From: Kosakonia sacchari
GTDB taxonomy: Bacteria > Pseudomonadota > Gammaproteobacteria > Enterobacterales > Enterobacteriaceae
Reading direction: 5' to 3'
Assembly (NCBI GenBank): GCA_900109485.1
Contig: FOAY01000020.1
Span: 1-64,000 of the forward strand
Length of the DNA stretch: 64,000 nt
Positions 21,022-30,610 of this stretch are shown here, piece after piece. A model generated the notes under the pieces. It searched no databases and was not told the DNA's origin. It worked only from the letters and a program-made list of their open reading frames with translations. The position numbers were made by a program, and so were the translations under genes. How positions within the stretch are numbered: the first letter of the stretch is position 1; every line of letters begins with the position of its first letter.

Positions 21022-21564
21022 ATGACTTTAAAAGAATTACTCGTGGGCTTCGGCACCCAGGTCCGTAGTATCTGGATGATTGGCCTGCATGCTTTCGCGA
21101 AACGCGAAACCCGTATGTACCCGGAAGAGCCGGTTTATCTGCCGCCGCGTTACCGTGGCCGTATTGTGCTGACGCGCGACCCGGACGGTTCCGAGCGTTG
21201 CGTTGCCTGTAACCTTTGTGCGGTAGCGTGCCCGGTAGGCTGTATCTCGCTGCAAAAAGCGGAGATGCAGGACGGTCGCTGGTATCCGGAATTTTTCCGT
21301 ATCAACTTCTCACGCTGCATTTTCTGCGGTCTGTGCGAAGAGGCGTGCCCGACAACGGCGATTCAGCTCACCCCGGATTTCGAAATGGGTGAATACAAAC
21401 GTCAGGACCTGGTGTACGAAAAAGAGGATCTGCTGATCTCCGGTCCGGGCAAATACCCGGAATATAACTTCTACCGGATGGCAGGTATGGCAATCGACGG
21501 CAAAGATAAAGGTGAAGCGGAAAACGAAGCCAAACCTATCGACGTCAAGGGCCTGTTACCGTAA
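21022..21564 (+). CDS. nuoI: NADH-quinone oxidoreductase subunit I
   Basis: 180-residue 8Fe ferredoxin-type subunit carrying clusters N6a and N6b. Two CxxCxxCxxxC motifs are clear: [15 protein letters not shown] and [12 protein letters not shown]. The N-terminal amphipathic segment packs against the membrane arm. It passes electrons from NuoG to NuoB. Confidence 0.97.
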   Translation: MTLKELLVGFGTQVRSIWMIGLHAFAKRETRMYPEEPVYLPPRYRGRIVLTRDPDGSERCVACNLCAVACPVGCISLQKAEMQDGRWYPEFFRINFSRCIFCGLCEEACPTTAIQLTPDFEMGEYKRQDLVYEKEDLLISGPGKYPEYNFYRMAGMAIDGKDKGEAENEAKPIDVKGLLP

Positions 21565-21575
21565 GGAGAGGGGCA

Positions 21576-22130
21576 ATGGAGTTCGCTTTTTATATCTGTG
21601 GCCTGGTCGCCATCCTGACGACGGTACGCGTAATAACGCATACCAACCCGGTGCACGCCTTGCTGTATCTGATTGTGTCGCTGCTGGCCATTGCCGGGGT
21701 CTTCTTTTCACTCGGCGCTTACTTCGCCGGTGCGCTGGAGATCATCGTTTACGCCGGGGCCATCATGGTGCTGTTCGTGTTTGTGGTGATGATGCTGAAC
21801 CTTGGCAATACCGTGGTCGAGCAGGAGCGCAACTGGCTGTCGCCGCAAATCTGGATCGGCCCGGCGCTGCTCTCTGCGGTGCTGCTGGTGGTGATGATTT
21901 ACGCCATTCTGGGCGTCAACGATCAGGGTATCGATGGGACGGCGATTAGCGCGAAAGCGGTCGGTATTACGCTGTTTGGCCCTTACGTTCTGGCCGTGGA
22001 GCTGGCCTCCATGCTGCTGCTGGCGGGTCTGGTTGTGGCCTTCCATTTGGGGCGCGAAGACAGGGCCGGTGAAGTGCTGAGCAATCGCACCGATGACCGC
22101 GCGAAAAGAAAAACGGAGGAGCAAGCATGA
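21576..22130 (+). CDS. nuoJ: NADH-quinone oxidoreductase subunit J
   Basis: 184-residue membrane subunit with five hydrophobic helices, including [26 protein letters not shown] in which the conserved [10 protein letters not shown] motif lies. It couples quinone chemistry to proton pumping. The tail is charged ([14 protein letters not shown]). Stop overlaps nuoK by 4 bp. Confidence 0.97.
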   Translation: MEFAFYICGLVAILTTVRVITHTNPVHALLYLIVSLLAIAGVFFSLGAYFAGALEIIVYAGAIMVLFVFVVMMLNLGNTVVEQERNWLSPQIWIGPALLSAVLLVVMIYAILGVNDQGIDGTAISAKAVGITLFGPYVLAVELASMLLLAGLVVAFHLGREDRAGEVLSNRTDDRAKRKTEEQA

Positions 22131-22429
22131 TCCCCTTACAACATGGACTGATCCTCGCGGCGATTTTGTTTGTTTTGGGTCTGACCGGTTTGGTTATCCG
22201 CCGCAATCTGCTGTTTATGCTGATTGGGCTGGAAATCATGATTAACGCTGCTGCGCTGGCCTTTGTGGTTGCCGGTAGCTACTGGGGACAGACCGACGGG
22301 CAGGTGATGTATATCCTCGCCATTAGCCTCGCGGCTGCGGAAGCGAGTATTGGCCTGGCGTTGCTGCTGCAACTCCATCGTCGCCGCCAGAATCTGAATA
22401 TCGATTCAGTAAGTGAGATGCGTGGATGA
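22127..22429 (+). CDS. nuoK: NADH-quinone oxidoreductase subunit K
   Basis: 100-residue MrpC-like membrane subunit with three helices. Two conserved membrane glutamates are visible in [17 protein letters not shown] and [15 protein letters not shown]. It forms the E-channel with NuoJ and NuoA. It overlaps both neighbours by 4 bp. Confidence 0.97.
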   Translation: MIPLQHGLILAAILFVLGLTGLVIRRNLLFMLIGLEIMINAAALAFVVAGSYWGQTDGQVMYILAISLAAAEASIGLALLLQLHRRRQNLNIDSVSEMRG

Positions 22430-24267
22430 ACATGCTCGCCTTAACCATTATTCTGCCTTTTATTGGCTTTGTCTTACTGGCCTTTTCCCGCGGGCGCTGG
22501 TCAGAGAATCTTTCTGCAACCGTTGGCGTTGGCTCGATTGGCCTTGCGGCGCTGGTGACCGTCCTTGTCGGCGTTGATTTCTTCAACAACGGTCAGCAGG
22601 CGTTTTCGCAACCGCTGTGGACGTGGATGGCGGTCGGTGATTTCAACATCGGTTTCAATCTGGTGCTGGACGGCCTGTCGCTGACCATGCTTTCGGTCGT
22701 TACCGGCGTGGGTTTCCTGATCCATATGTTCGCCTCCTGGTATATGCGCGGAGAAGAGGGCTACTCCCGTTTCTTCGCCTACACCAACCTGTTTATCGCC
22801 AGCATGGTGGTACTGGTGCTGGCGGATAACCTGTTGCTGATGTATCTCGGCTGGGAAGGCGTGGGCCTGTGTTCCTATCTGCTGATCGGTTTCTACTACA
22901 CCGATCCGAAGAATGGCGCAGCGGCGATGAAAGCGTTCGTCGTTACCCGTGTGGGTGACGTCTTCCTCGCTTTCGCGCTGTTCATCCTTTACAACGAGTT
23001 GGGCACGCTGAACTTCCGCGAAATGGTTGAGCTGGCACCGCAGCACTTCGCCAACGGCAATAACATGCTGATGTGGGCGACGCTGATGCTGCTGGGCGGT
23101 GCGGTCGGTAAATCCGCGCAACTGCCGTTGCAGACATGGCTGGCAGACGCAATGGCTGGTCCGACGCCGGTTTCCGCGCTGATCCACGCTGCCACCATGG
23201 TGACCGCCGGTGTTTACCTGATTGCCCGTACGCATGGGCTGTTCCTGATGACGCCGGAAGTGCTGCATCTGGTCGGTATCGTCGGTGCGGTAACGCTGCT
23301 GATGGCCGGTTTCGCCGCGCTGGTGCAGACGGATATCAAACGCGTACTTGCCTACTCCACCATGAGCCAGATTGGTTATATGTTCCTGGCGCTGGGCGTG
23401 CAGGCCTGGGACGCGGCGATTTTCCACCTGATGACGCATGCGTTCTTTAAAGCGCTGCTGTTCCTGTCGTCCGGTTCGGTGATCCTCGCCTGCCATCACG
23501 AGCAGAACATCTTCAAAATGGGTGGCCTGCGTAAGTCGATTCCGCTGGTCTACGCCTGCTTCCTGGTCGGCGGCGCGGCGCTGTCGGCGCTGCCATTGCT
23601 TACCGCAGGCTTCTTCAGTAAGGACGAAATCCTTGCCGGTGCGGTAGCAAACGGCCATGTCAATCTGATGATTGCCGGTCTGGTGGGCGCGTTTATGACA
23701 TCGCTGTACACCTTCCGCCTGATTTTCATTGTCTTCCACGGGAAAGAACAGATTCACGCTCACGCAGGGAAGGGGATCACCCATCATCTGCCGCTGATTG
23801 TGCTGCTGGTGCTCTCCACCTTTATTGGCGCGATGATTGTGCCGCCGCTGGGAGGCGTGCTGCCAGAAACCACCGAGCTGGCGCACAGCAGCGTGGTCAT
23901 GCTGGAAGTGGCGTCCGGTGCGGTTGCCGTCATCGGTATTTTGCTGGCGGCCTGGCTGTGGCTGGGTAAACGTACGCTGGTGCATTCGATTGCCAACAGC
24001 GCGACAGGTCGTTTCTTCGGGACCTGGTGGTTCAATGCCTGGGGCTTCGATGCGCTGTACGACCGCATCTTCGTGAAGCCGTATCTTGGCATTGCCTGGC
24101 TGCTGAAGAGCGATCCGCTGAATGCACTAATGAACATTCCGGCGATCCTGTCGCGCTTTGCAGGCAAAGGGCTGCTGTTTAGCGAGAACGGGTATCTGCG
24201 CTGGTATGTCGCGTCGATGAGCATTGGCGCTGTCGTGGTGCTGGCGCTGCTGATGGTATTGCGCTGA
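22426..24267 (+). CDS. nuoL: NADH-quinone oxidoreductase subunit L
   Basis: 613-residue antiporter-like proton-pumping subunit with about 16 helices and the long lateral helix at the C terminus. Functional motifs are [15 protein letters not shown] (Glu in TM5), the [36 protein letters not shown] block and [15 protein letters not shown] 289-bp gap follows it instead of the usual tight junction. Confidence 0.97.
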   Translation: MNMLALTIILPFIGFVLLAFSRGRWSENLSATVGVGSIGLAALVTVLVGVDFFNNGQQAFSQPLWTWMAVGDFNIGFNLVLDGLSLTMLSVVTGVGFLIHMFASWYMRGEEGYSRFFAYTNLFIASMVVLVLADNLLLMYLGWEGVGLCSYLLIGFYYTDPKNGAAAMKAFVVTRVGDVFLAFALFILYNELGTLNFREMVELAPQHFANGNNMLMWATLMLLGGAVGKSAQLPLQTWLADAMAGPTPVSALIHAATMVTAGVYLIARTHGLFLMTPEVLHLVGIVGAVTLLMAGFAALVQTDIKRVLAYSTMSQIGYMFLALGVQAWDAAIFHLMTHAFFKALLFLSSGSVILACHHEQNIFKMGGLRKSIPLVYACFLVGGAALSALPLLTAGFFSKDEILAGAVANGHVNLMIAGLVGAFMTSLYTFRLIFIVFHGKEQIHAHAGKGITHHLPLIVLLVLSTFIGAMIVPPLGGVLPETTELAHSSVVMLEVASGAVAVIGILLAAWLWLGKRTLVHSIANSATGRFFGTWWFNAWGFDALYDRIFVKPYLGIAWLLKSDPLNALMNIPAILSRFAGKGLLFSENGYLRWYVASMSIGAVVVLALLMVLR

Positions 24268-24286
24268 GTTTGTGGCTTGGGATTGT

Positions 24287-24352
24287 GCCCGGTGGCGCTG
24301 CGCTTACCGGGCCTACGAGAGCTCAGGTCGGAGAAGCGAAGTGCCATCCGAC
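24287..24352. repeat. Pair of REP-like units (BIME) in the nuoL-nuoM gap
   Basis: The first unit has GCCCGGT (24287-24293) and ACCGGGC (24306-24312). The second has GTCGGA (24327-24332) and TCCGAC (24347-24352). They resemble enterobacterial REP/PU palindromes and stand between two genes of one operon. Confidence 0.65.
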
Positions 24353-24438
24353 ATAACAAACCCAAAAATAATTTTTTAGAATTCGTTGAAAATCTGTTCC
24401 TGAAGTACAGGCGTCATCGGCGAAGTCAGACCGAAGAC

Positions 24439-24510
24439 CGCCAGCGCAGAGCAACCGGAGCGTAATGAAGTACGTGAGGATTGCGAGCACTGCCGGGATT
24501 TGGGCTGGCG
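24439..24510. repeat. Structured repeat-like element before nuoM
   Basis: CGCCAGC (24439-24445) and GCTGGCG (24504-24510) are perfect 7-bp arms that enclose ~58 bp with a further GCAG/CTGC pairing and a central AAGTACGTGAGGATTGCGAG. From memory, similar sequences occur between genes elsewhere in enterobacterial genomes. That recollection needs a search. Confidence 0.4.
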
Positions 24511-24556
24511 AGTGAGATAGCCTGAGCAGGAGTAAATATAAGGGACATACTTAGCT

Positions 24557-26086
24557 ATGTTATTACCCTGGTTAATACTAATCCCCTTTATCGGCGGCTT
24601 TCTCTGCTGGCAGACCGAACGCTTCGGCGTGAAGGTGCCGCGCTGGATCGCCCTGATCACCATGGGACTGACGCTGGCGCTTTCCCTGCAACTCTGGATG
24701 CAGGGCGGCTACTCTCTGACGCAATCCACCGGCCTGCCAGCCTGGCAGGAAGAGTTTAAACTGGCGTGGATCCCACGCTTCGGCATCAATATTCATCTGG
24801 CGATGGACGGTTTGTCGTTGCTGATGGTGGTGCTGACCGGTTTCCTCGGCGTGCTGGCGGTACTCTGCTCCTGGCGTGAAATCGAGAAATATCAGGGTTT
24901 CTTCCATCTCAACCTGATGTGGATTCTGGGCGGCGTTATCGGCGTGTTCCTTGCCATCGACATGTTCCTGTTCTTTTTCTTCTGGGAAATGATGCTGGTG
25001 CCGATGTACTTCCTGATTGCTCTGTGGGGCCACAAAGCCTCAGACGGGAAGACGCGTATTACCGCTGCGACCAAGTTCTTCATCTATACCCAGGCCAGTG
25101 GTCTGGTGATGTTGATTGCCATCCTGGCGCTGGTCGTGGTGCACTATAACGCGACCGGCGTCTGGACATTCGACTATGAAGACCTGCTGAAAACGCCGAT
25201 GTCCGACCACGTCGAATATCTGCTGATGCTTGGCTTCTTCATTGCCTTCGCGGTGAAAATGCCGGTGGTGCCGCTGCACGGTTGGTTGCCGGATGCGCAC
25301 TCGCAGGCACCGACCGCGGGTTCCGTTGACCTGGCGGGGATCCTGCTGAAAACCGCGGCCTACGGTTTGCTGCGCTTCTCGCTGCCGCTGTTCCCGAACG
25401 CTTCCGCAGAGTTTGCCCCTATCGCCATGTGGCTGGGCGTCATCGGTATTTTCTACGGTGCGTGGATGGCGTTCACCCAGACGGATATCAAACGCCTGAT
25501 TGCGTACACCTCAGTGTCCCACATGGGCTTCGTGCTGATTGCTATCTACACCGGTAGCCAGTTGGCCTATCAGGGTGCGGTTATCCAGATGATTGCGCAC
25601 GGTCTCTCTGCGGCGGGTCTGTTTATCCTGTGCGGTCAGCTGTACGAACGCCTGCATACCCGCGACATGCGTATGATGGGCGGGCTGTGGAGCAAGATTA
25701 AATGGTTGCCGGCGCTGTCGATGTTCTTCGCTGTCGCCACGTTGGGTATGCCGGGTACCGGTAACTTCGTCGGTGAATTCATGATCCTCTTCGGCAGCTA
25801 TCAGGTTGTGCCGATGATCACGGTGATTTCCACCTTCGGTCTGGTTTTCGCATCGGTTTACTCACTGGCAATGCTGCATCGCGCCTACTTCGGTAAAGCG
25901 AAAAGCGAACTGGCCAGCAAGGAACTGCCGGGGCTGTCACTGCGCGAGCTGTTTATGATCCTGATCCTGGTTGTACTTCTTGTACTGCTTGGCTTCTATC
26001 CGCAGCCGATTCTGGATACCTCGCATGCCGCGATGGGTAATATCCAGCAGTGGTTTGTTAACTCTATTACTACTACAAGGCCGTAA
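24557..26086 (+). CDS. nuoM: NADH-quinone oxidoreductase subunit M
   Basis: 509-residue antiporter-like proton-pumping subunit with about 14 helices. Motifs include FFFFWEMMLVPMYFLIALWG (membrane Glu), KMPVVPLHGWLPDAHSQAPTAGSVDLAGILLKTAAYG and TSVSHMGFVLIAIY. Homologous to NuoL and NuoN. 6 bp before nuoN. Confidence 0.97.
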   Translation: MLLPWLILIPFIGGFLCWQTERFGVKVPRWIALITMGLTLALSLQLWMQGGYSLTQSTGLPAWQEEFKLAWIPRFGINIHLAMDGLSLLMVVLTGFLGVLAVLCSWREIEKYQGFFHLNLMWILGGVIGVFLAIDMFLFFFFWEMMLVPMYFLIALWGHKASDGKTRITAATKFFIYTQASGLVMLIAILALVVVHYNATGVWTFDYEDLLKTPMSDHVEYLLMLGFFIAFAVKMPVVPLHGWLPDAHSQAPTAGSVDLAGILLKTAAYGLLRFSLPLFPNASAEFAPIAMWLGVIGIFYGAWMAFTQTDIKRLIAYTSVSHMGFVLIAIYTGSQLAYQGAVIQMIAHGLSAAGLFILCGQLYERLHTRDMRMMGGLWSKIKWLPALSMFFAVATLGMPGTGNFVGEFMILFGSYQVVPMITVISTFGLVFASVYSLAMLHRAYFGKAKSELASKELPGLSLRELFMILILVVLLVLLGFYPQPILDTSHAAMGNIQQWFVNSITTTRP

Positions 26087-26092
26087 ATCGCC

Positions 26093-27550
26093 ATGACAAT
26101 TACTCCACAACACCTGATTGCGCTGCTGCCGCTGCTGATCGTCGGATTGACGGTGGTGGTTGTGATGCTCTCCATTGCGTGGCGACGCAACCATTTCCTC
26201 AATGCCACGTTGTCGGTCATCGGCCTGAACGTCGCGCTGCTCTCCCTGTGGTTTGTCGGACAGGCAGGAGCAATGGATGTGACGCCGCTGATGCGCGTTG
26301 ATGGTTACGCCATGCTCTACACCGGGCTGGTGCTATTGGCGAGCCTTGCCACCTGCACCTTCGCCTATCCGTGGCTGGAAGGGTATAGCGACAACAAAGA
26401 AGAGTTTTATCTGCTGGTACTGATTGCCGCAATGGGTGGCATTCTGTTGGCTAACGCCAACCATATGGCGGCGTTGTTCCTTGGTATTGAACTGATCTCC
26501 CTGCCGCTGTTCGGGCTGGTGGGTTATGCCTTTCGCCAGAAACGTTCTCTGGAAGCCAGTATCAAGTACACCATTCTGTCTGCCGCAGCCTCTTCTTTCC
26601 TGCTGTTCGGTATCGCACTGGTGTACGCGCAAACCGGGAACCTGGCATTTGTTGCTATCGGCAAGAGCCTCGGTGAAGGCATGCTGCACGAGCCGCTGCT
26701 GCTGGCGGGTCTGGGTCTGATGATTGTCGGTCTCGGTTTCAAACTCTCGCTGGTGCCGTTCCACTTGTGGACGCCGGACGTTTATCAGGGCGCGCCTGCT
26801 CCGGTCTCCACCTTCCTGGCGACCGCCAGCAAAATCGCCATCTTTGGTGTGCTGATGCGTTTGTTCCTCTATGCGCCGGTCGGCGAAAGTGAAGCCGTTC
26901 GTGTGGTACTGGGTCTTATCGCCTTTGTTTCCATCATCTTCGGTAACCTGATGGCGCTGAGCCAGACCAACATTAAACGTCTGCTCGGTTTCTCCTCCAT
27001 CTCGCACCTCGGCTATTTGCTGGTAGCGTTGATTGCGCTGCAGAGCGGCCAGATGTCGATGGAAACCGTTGGTGTTTATCTGGCAGGTTACCTGTTCAGC
27101 AGCCTCGGCGCGTTTGGCGTGGTGAGCCTGATGTCCAGCCCGTATCGCGGCCCGGACGCAGAATCGCTTTACTCCTACCGTGGTCTGTTCTGGCACCGTC
27201 CGATTCTCTCGGCGGTTCTGACGGTGATGATGCTGTCGCTGGCAGGTATTCCGATGACCTTAGGCTTTATCGGTAAGTTTTACATCCTCGCCGTTGGCGT
27301 CGAGGCGCACCTGTGGTGGTTGACGGGCGCTGTGGTAGTCGGTTCGGCGATTGGTTTGTATTACTACCTGCGCGTGGCGGTGAGCCTCTATCTGAGTGCG
27401 CCGCAGCAGCTGAACCGCGATGCGCCGTCCGACTGGGCCTACAGTGCTGGCGGGATTGTGGTGCTGATCTCTGCGTTGCTGGTACTGCTGTTGGGTATTT
27501 ACCCGCAGCCGCTGATCAGTATCGTACAGTTAGCGCTGCCGATGATGTAA
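26093..27550 (+). CDS. nuoN: NADH-quinone oxidoreductase subunit N
   Basis: 485-residue third antiporter-like subunit. Motifs are [20 protein letters not shown] (membrane Glu), [31 protein letters not shown] and [14 protein letters not shown]. It ends the operon and is followed by a strong terminator. Length equals the E. coli protein. Confidence 0.97.
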   Translation: MTITPQHLIALLPLLIVGLTVVVVMLSIAWRRNHFLNATLSVIGLNVALLSLWFVGQAGAMDVTPLMRVDGYAMLYTGLVLLASLATCTFAYPWLEGYSDNKEEFYLLVLIAAMGGILLANANHMAALFLGIELISLPLFGLVGYAFRQKRSLEASIKYTILSAAASSFLLFGIALVYAQTGNLAFVAIGKSLGEGMLHEPLLLAGLGLMIVGLGFKLSLVPFHLWTPDVYQGAPAPVSTFLATASKIAIFGVLMRLFLYAPVGESEAVRVVLGLIAFVSIIFGNLMALSQTNIKRLLGFSSISHLGYLLVALIALQSGQMSMETVGVYLAGYLFSSLGAFGVVSLMSSPYRGPDAESLYSYRGLFWHRPILSAVLTVMMLSLAGIPMTLGFIGKFYILAVGVEAHLWWLTGAVVVGSAIGLYYYLRVAVSLYLSAPQQLNRDAPSDWAYSAGGIVVLISALLVLLLGIYPQPLISIVQLALPMM

Positions 27551-27570
27551 TGGCGTATAGCGCATAAAGA

Positions 27571-27605
27571 AAAACCGCCGGGCTGCAAACCCGGCGGTTT
27601 TTTTA
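27571..27605 (+). terminator. Terminator at the end of nuoA-N
   Basis: CCGCCGGG (27575-27582) and CCCGGCGG (27590-27597) form an 8-bp stem (longer with the flanking A/T pairs), followed by TTTTTTT. As A-runs also precede it, it may stop the convergent cheV transcript too. Confidence 0.9.
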
Positions 27606-27616
27606 TGGCGCAGAAA

Positions 27617-28642
27617 TTACTTCGCCAGTAACGGCTGTGAAGCAACCTGGTGGTGGCTAATCAGCGGGCCGCGTACGTTATTGGCCGCGCGGTCGAGCAC
27701 TTCCTGAATCACTGACGAAAGCTCGTTGATTTCGAACTTCGCAACATAGCCATCGGCCTGCACTTTACGTACGTGATCTTCGTTCGCGCTACCGGAGAGT
27801 GACGAGTGGATCACCACCGGAATGTTTTTCAGGCGCGGATCGGTTTTGATCAGACGCGTTAAAGTAAAGCCGTCCATTTCCGGCATTTCAAGATCGGTCA
27901 GTACCATGGCGATCTTATCGCTAACCGGTATACCTTCACTGTCGGCCTGCTGCGCCAGAAGCTGGATTTTCTCCCACGCATCTTTGCCGGTGATATGCAT
28001 GTCGGTCGGAATTTGCATCGAGTTGAGGCCTTTTTCCAGCATGGCGCGCGCCACTTTGGAATCTTCCGCCACAATCGCCACCGAGCCCGCTTTCAGATTG
28101 AATTTCTTGTCCGGTACATGATCGCCATGTACGTCGTGATCCGCAGGCACAATGTCATACAGGATCTGCTCAACATCCAGCACCATCGCCAGATTGTTGG
28201 TGTCCTTATCGTCATCCAGGCAGGCAATGCTGGTGATATAACGACCATTGATCGCTTTCTCAGCCGTATGCACTTGTTTCCAGTCCAGGCGAGTGATGTT
28301 ATCTACTGACTCCACCGCAAAGGCCTGTACGCTACGGGCATATTCTGTGATTAACAAAATATTGAGGCCGGTCGTGGGCTTGCAGCCCGCAACCGCTGCC
28401 AGGTCAATCACCGGGATCACCTGGTCGCGGATATTGACCATCCCCAGTAAGGGCGGCTTCATTCCGGCAGGGCGAGTGAAGGTGGGCATCGGCACAATTT
28501 CGCGCAATTTAAACACGTTGATGCCAAACAGCTCTGATTTCGTGGAATCTAACGATGTGCCGAGACGAAACAGCAACAGCTCAAACCGGTTCGACAGAGT
28601 AAGATTCGCCCTGTCATCGATGTCTTTCTGGAAATTATCCAT
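27617..28642 (-). CDS. cheV: Chemotaxis coupling protein CheV
   Basis: 341-residue protein with an N-terminal CheW-like coupling domain (residues ~15-165, FGINVFKLREIV, GMVNIRDQVIPVIDLA) and a C-terminal response-regulator receiver (~185-310). The phosphorylatable aspartate is D250 in MVLTDLEMPEMDGF, with the conserved Lys in GYVAKFE. CheV couples chemoreceptors to CheA and is thought to aid adaptation. Start at the second ATG of an ATGATG pair (28642), giving MDNFQKDID; a longer upstream frame would overlap rbn. A sigma-28-like promoter precedes it. E. coli K-12 lacks cheV; Salmonella has it here. Confidence 0.93.
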   Translation of the reverse strand: MDNFQKDIDDRANLTLSNRFELLLFRLGTSLDSTKSELFGINVFKLREIVPMPTFTRPAGMKPPLLGMVNIRDQVIPVIDLAAVAGCKPTTGLNILLITEYARSVQAFAVESVDNITRLDWKQVHTAEKAINGRYITSIACLDDDKDTNNLAMVLDVEQILYDIVPADHDVHGDHVPDKKFNLKAGSVAIVAEDSKVARAMLEKGLNSMQIPTDMHITGKDAWEKIQLLAQQADSEGIPVSDKIAMVLTDLEMPEMDGFTLTRLIKTDPRLKNIPVVIHSSLSGSANEDHVRKVQADGYVAKFEINELSSVIQEVLDRAANNVRGPLISHHQVASQPLLAK

Positions 28643-28676
28643 CATGCCCTCAATAGAAAATGCCTGCGTATATCTA

Positions 28677-28703
28677 TTATCGGCATGCGGGGAAAAAAAT
28701 AGA
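28677..28703 (-). promoter_or_regulatory. Candidate sigma-28 (FliA) promoter of cheV
   Basis: On the minus strand the -10 GCCGATAA (28684-28677) matches the FliA consensus exactly. An 11-nt spacer separates it from TCTATTTT (28703-28696), which matches 5 of 8 bases of TAAAGTTT. The predicted start would be about 25-30 nt before cheV. Confidence 0.7.
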
Positions 28704-28718
28704 GTGCCTAAATTAAAA

Positions 28719-29636
28719 TCAAATGTGAACCAACGCAAAATCCTCAGCCAGAGTTGTTTGCGCAAAGAGCGCCTGGCATTCGGCCAGCAATGCTTGGCTA
28801 CCTTTCTCGTCATAGCGTGAACTGAGGTGAGTAATCACCAGCCTGCCTGCGCCCGCGTTCAGCGCCAGTTGTGCGGCCTGCCGCGTTGAACTGTGACCGC
28901 GGCTATTCGCTTTCTCCTCCATTGTGCTTTCCAGCGTGGCTTCATGCACCAGCAGATCCACATCGCGCGCCAGTTCAAGCGATGCAGGGCAAGGAGAGGT
29001 ATCGCCAAAAATCGCCAGCTTTTTACCCGGCTCTGCCGGAGCAAGATAATCAGTACCGCGCAGCGTGCGGCCATCTTCCAGTGTCACCGTTTCACCTGCT
29101 TTTAATTTCTGAAACAGCGGCCCTGGCGTTACGCCTGCGGCGACCAGCGCGGCCGCGTCCAGTGCGCCGGGCTTATCATGCTCCTCAATACGATAACCGT
29201 AGCACTCCACCGGGTGCGCCAGCGGGTAAGCCGTGACTTTGCGCAGACCGTCATCCACCACCAGCCCGGCTGTTACTTCATGGATTGTCAGTGGATAGTC
29301 GGTCCATGAACCGCTCAGCCGTAAGGTTGTTTCCACAAACTCGCGAATGCCTTGCGGGCCATAAATATCCAGCGGTTGAACATTCCCGGCCATCGAGCGG
29401 CTGCACAGCAATCCCGGCAAACCAAACAGGTGATCGCCATGCAGATGAGTGATGAAAATTTTGTCCAGCTTGCCAGGATGAAACGCCGTACGCAGCATCT
29501 GGTGCTGCGTGCCTTCGCCGCAATCAAACAACCAAAGCCCAGCGCGGGTTGGGTGCTGTAAATTCAACAGCATCGCCGTTACGTTACGCGTGCGCGTCGG
29601 GACACCGGCGGAGGTGCCCAGGAAAATCAGTTCCAC
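28719..29636 (-). CDS. rbn: Ribonuclease BN / RNase Z
   Basis: 305-residue metallo-beta-lactamase-fold ribonuclease (ElaC) that processes tRNA 3' ends and has exo/endonuclease activity in E. coli. The zinc motif is [13 protein letters not shown] near residue 63; further ligands lie in IFGDTSPC and in [20 protein letters not shown], and the C terminus has VITHLSSRY. Its start is 66 bp from that of the divergent elaA. Confidence 0.96.
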   Translation of the reverse strand: MELIFLGTSAGVPTRTRNVTAMLLNLQHPTRAGLWLFDCGEGTQHQMLRTAFHPGKLDKIFITHLHGDHLFGLPGLLCSRSMAGNVQPLDIYGPQGIREFVETTLRLSGSWTDYPLTIHEVTAGLVVDDGLRKVTAYPLAHPVECYGYRIEEHDKPGALDAAALVAAGVTPGPLFQKLKAGETVTLEDGRTLRGTDYLAPAEPGKKLAIFGDTSPCPASLELARDVDLLVHEATLESTMEEKANSRGHSSTRQAAQLALNAGAGRLVITHLSSRYDEKGSQALLAECQALFAQTTLAEDFALVHI

Positions 29637-29702
29637 AGTTTTGCTCTGCCCAAATCACAAAAAATTGAGTATAACGGGATGATAACAAATAAGGAGCAAG
29701 AG

Positions 29703-30164
29703 ATGATCCGCTGGCAAGACCTGCACCATTCTGAACTCACCGTTGCTGAACTTTACGCCGCGCTGAAGCTGCGCTGCGAAGTGTTTGTTGTCGAGCAAAC
29801 CTGCCCCTATCTGGACGTAGATGGCGATGATCTGACAGGAGAAAACCGGCATATCCTCGGCTGGAAAGAGGATCAACTGGTGGCGTATGCGAGGATTCTG
29901 AAAAGTGATGATGATCTGTCGCCCGTGGTGATTGGCCGGGTGATTGTCAGCGCTCAGGTCAGAGGGGAGAAACTGGGCTACCAGTTGATGGAACGCGCCG
30001 TGAACTCCTGTGAGCAACATTGGCCGCAGCAGGCGCTGTACCTGGGGGCGCAGGCACATCTGCAATCTTTTTATGCGCACTTTGGCTTTCAGCCAGTGAC
30101 GGATGTCTATGATGAAGACGGCATTGCGCACATCGGAATGGCGCGGGAGATCCGCCAGGCGTAA
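29703..30164 (+). CDS. elaA: GNAT-family acetyltransferase ElaA
   Basis: 153-residue GCN5-related N-acetyltransferase. The acetyl-CoA loop is visible as IGRVIVSAQVRGEKLGYQLME, and the N-terminal half has LRCEVFVVEQTCPY. Start ATG 29703 is chosen because AAGGAG lies 7-8 nt upstream and the product then begins MIRWQDLHHSEL as in E. coli. Substrate unknown. Confidence 0.92.
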   Translation: MIRWQDLHHSELTVAELYAALKLRCEVFVVEQTCPYLDVDGDDLTGENRHILGWKEDQLVAYARILKSDDDLSPVVIGRVIVSAQVRGEKLGYQLMERAVNSCEQHWPQQALYLGAQAHLQSFYAHFGFQPVTDVYDEDGIAHIGMAREIRQA

Positions 30165-30217
30165 CCCGCCGTGTTTGTCTATAGTTAGCGGACAGGTGCA
30201 TAACATGGAGACAAACG

Positions 30218-30523
30218 ATGTCATATCACTCTTATGATTCAAACATTGATGACGACCTGAACCTGCTGAGCGAAACGCTGGAAGAAGTCCTCCGCTCTTC
30301 GGGCGACCCTGCAGACCAGAAGTACATCGAACTCAAAGCCCGCGCCGAGCAGGCGCTGCATGACGTGAAAAACCGCATCAGCAGCGCGTCGGATACCTAC
30401 TACTATCGGGCGAAAAAAGCGGTGTATCGCGCCGACGATTATGTTCATGAAAAACCGTGGCAGGGCATCGGTGCCGGTGCTGCTGTCGGTCTGGTGCTCG
30501 GCCTGCTACTGGCCCGCCGCTAA
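30218..30523 (+). CDS. elaB: DUF883 tail-anchored protein ElaB
   Basis: 101-residue protein with an acidic amphipathic helical body (LSETLEEVLRSSGDPADQKYIELKARAEQAL) and one C-terminal transmembrane segment, GIGAGAAVGLVLGLLLARR. This is the layout of the YgaM/YqjD/ElaB family. In E. coli such proteins are inner-membrane anchored, RpoS-regulated and ribosome-associated in stationary phase. The TM segment has repeated small residues. Confidence 0.93.
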   Translation: MSYHSYDSNIDDDLNLLSETLEEVLRSSGDPADQKYIELKARAEQALHDVKNRISSASDTYYYRAKKAVYRADDYVHEKPWQGIGAGAAVGLVLGLLLARR

Positions 30524-30531
30524 CGCTTCAC

Positions 30532-30553
30532 TTCCCCTCCCTGGAAGGGGGTA
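30532..30553 (+). terminator. GC hairpin after elaB
   Basis: CCCCTCC and the GGAAGGGG region pair just after the elaB stop. There is no clear U-tract, so it may be only a weak terminator before menF. Confidence 0.35.
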
Positions 30554-30610
30554 CTGTTATTACGTTTAGTACCCCGTATACTATGTGGTTTTTAACAGGG
30601 AGGGGCTCGC

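Noticed and set aside
22501..23985. 494-codon open frame opposite nuoL
   Set aside because: It mirrors nuoL, is extremely rich in Gln, His and Arg, has no recognisable motif and no ribosome site. Shadow frame.
24376..24663. 95-codon minus-strand frame in the nuoL-nuoM gap
   Set aside because: It runs from the intergenic repeat element into the 5' end of nuoM and would be antisense to it; repeats explain the sequence.
28643..28813. 57-residue N-terminal extension of cheV
   Set aside because: The extension overlaps rbn, is not conserved, and would span the predicted sigma-28 promoter. The ATG at 28642 with GAGG upstream fits better.
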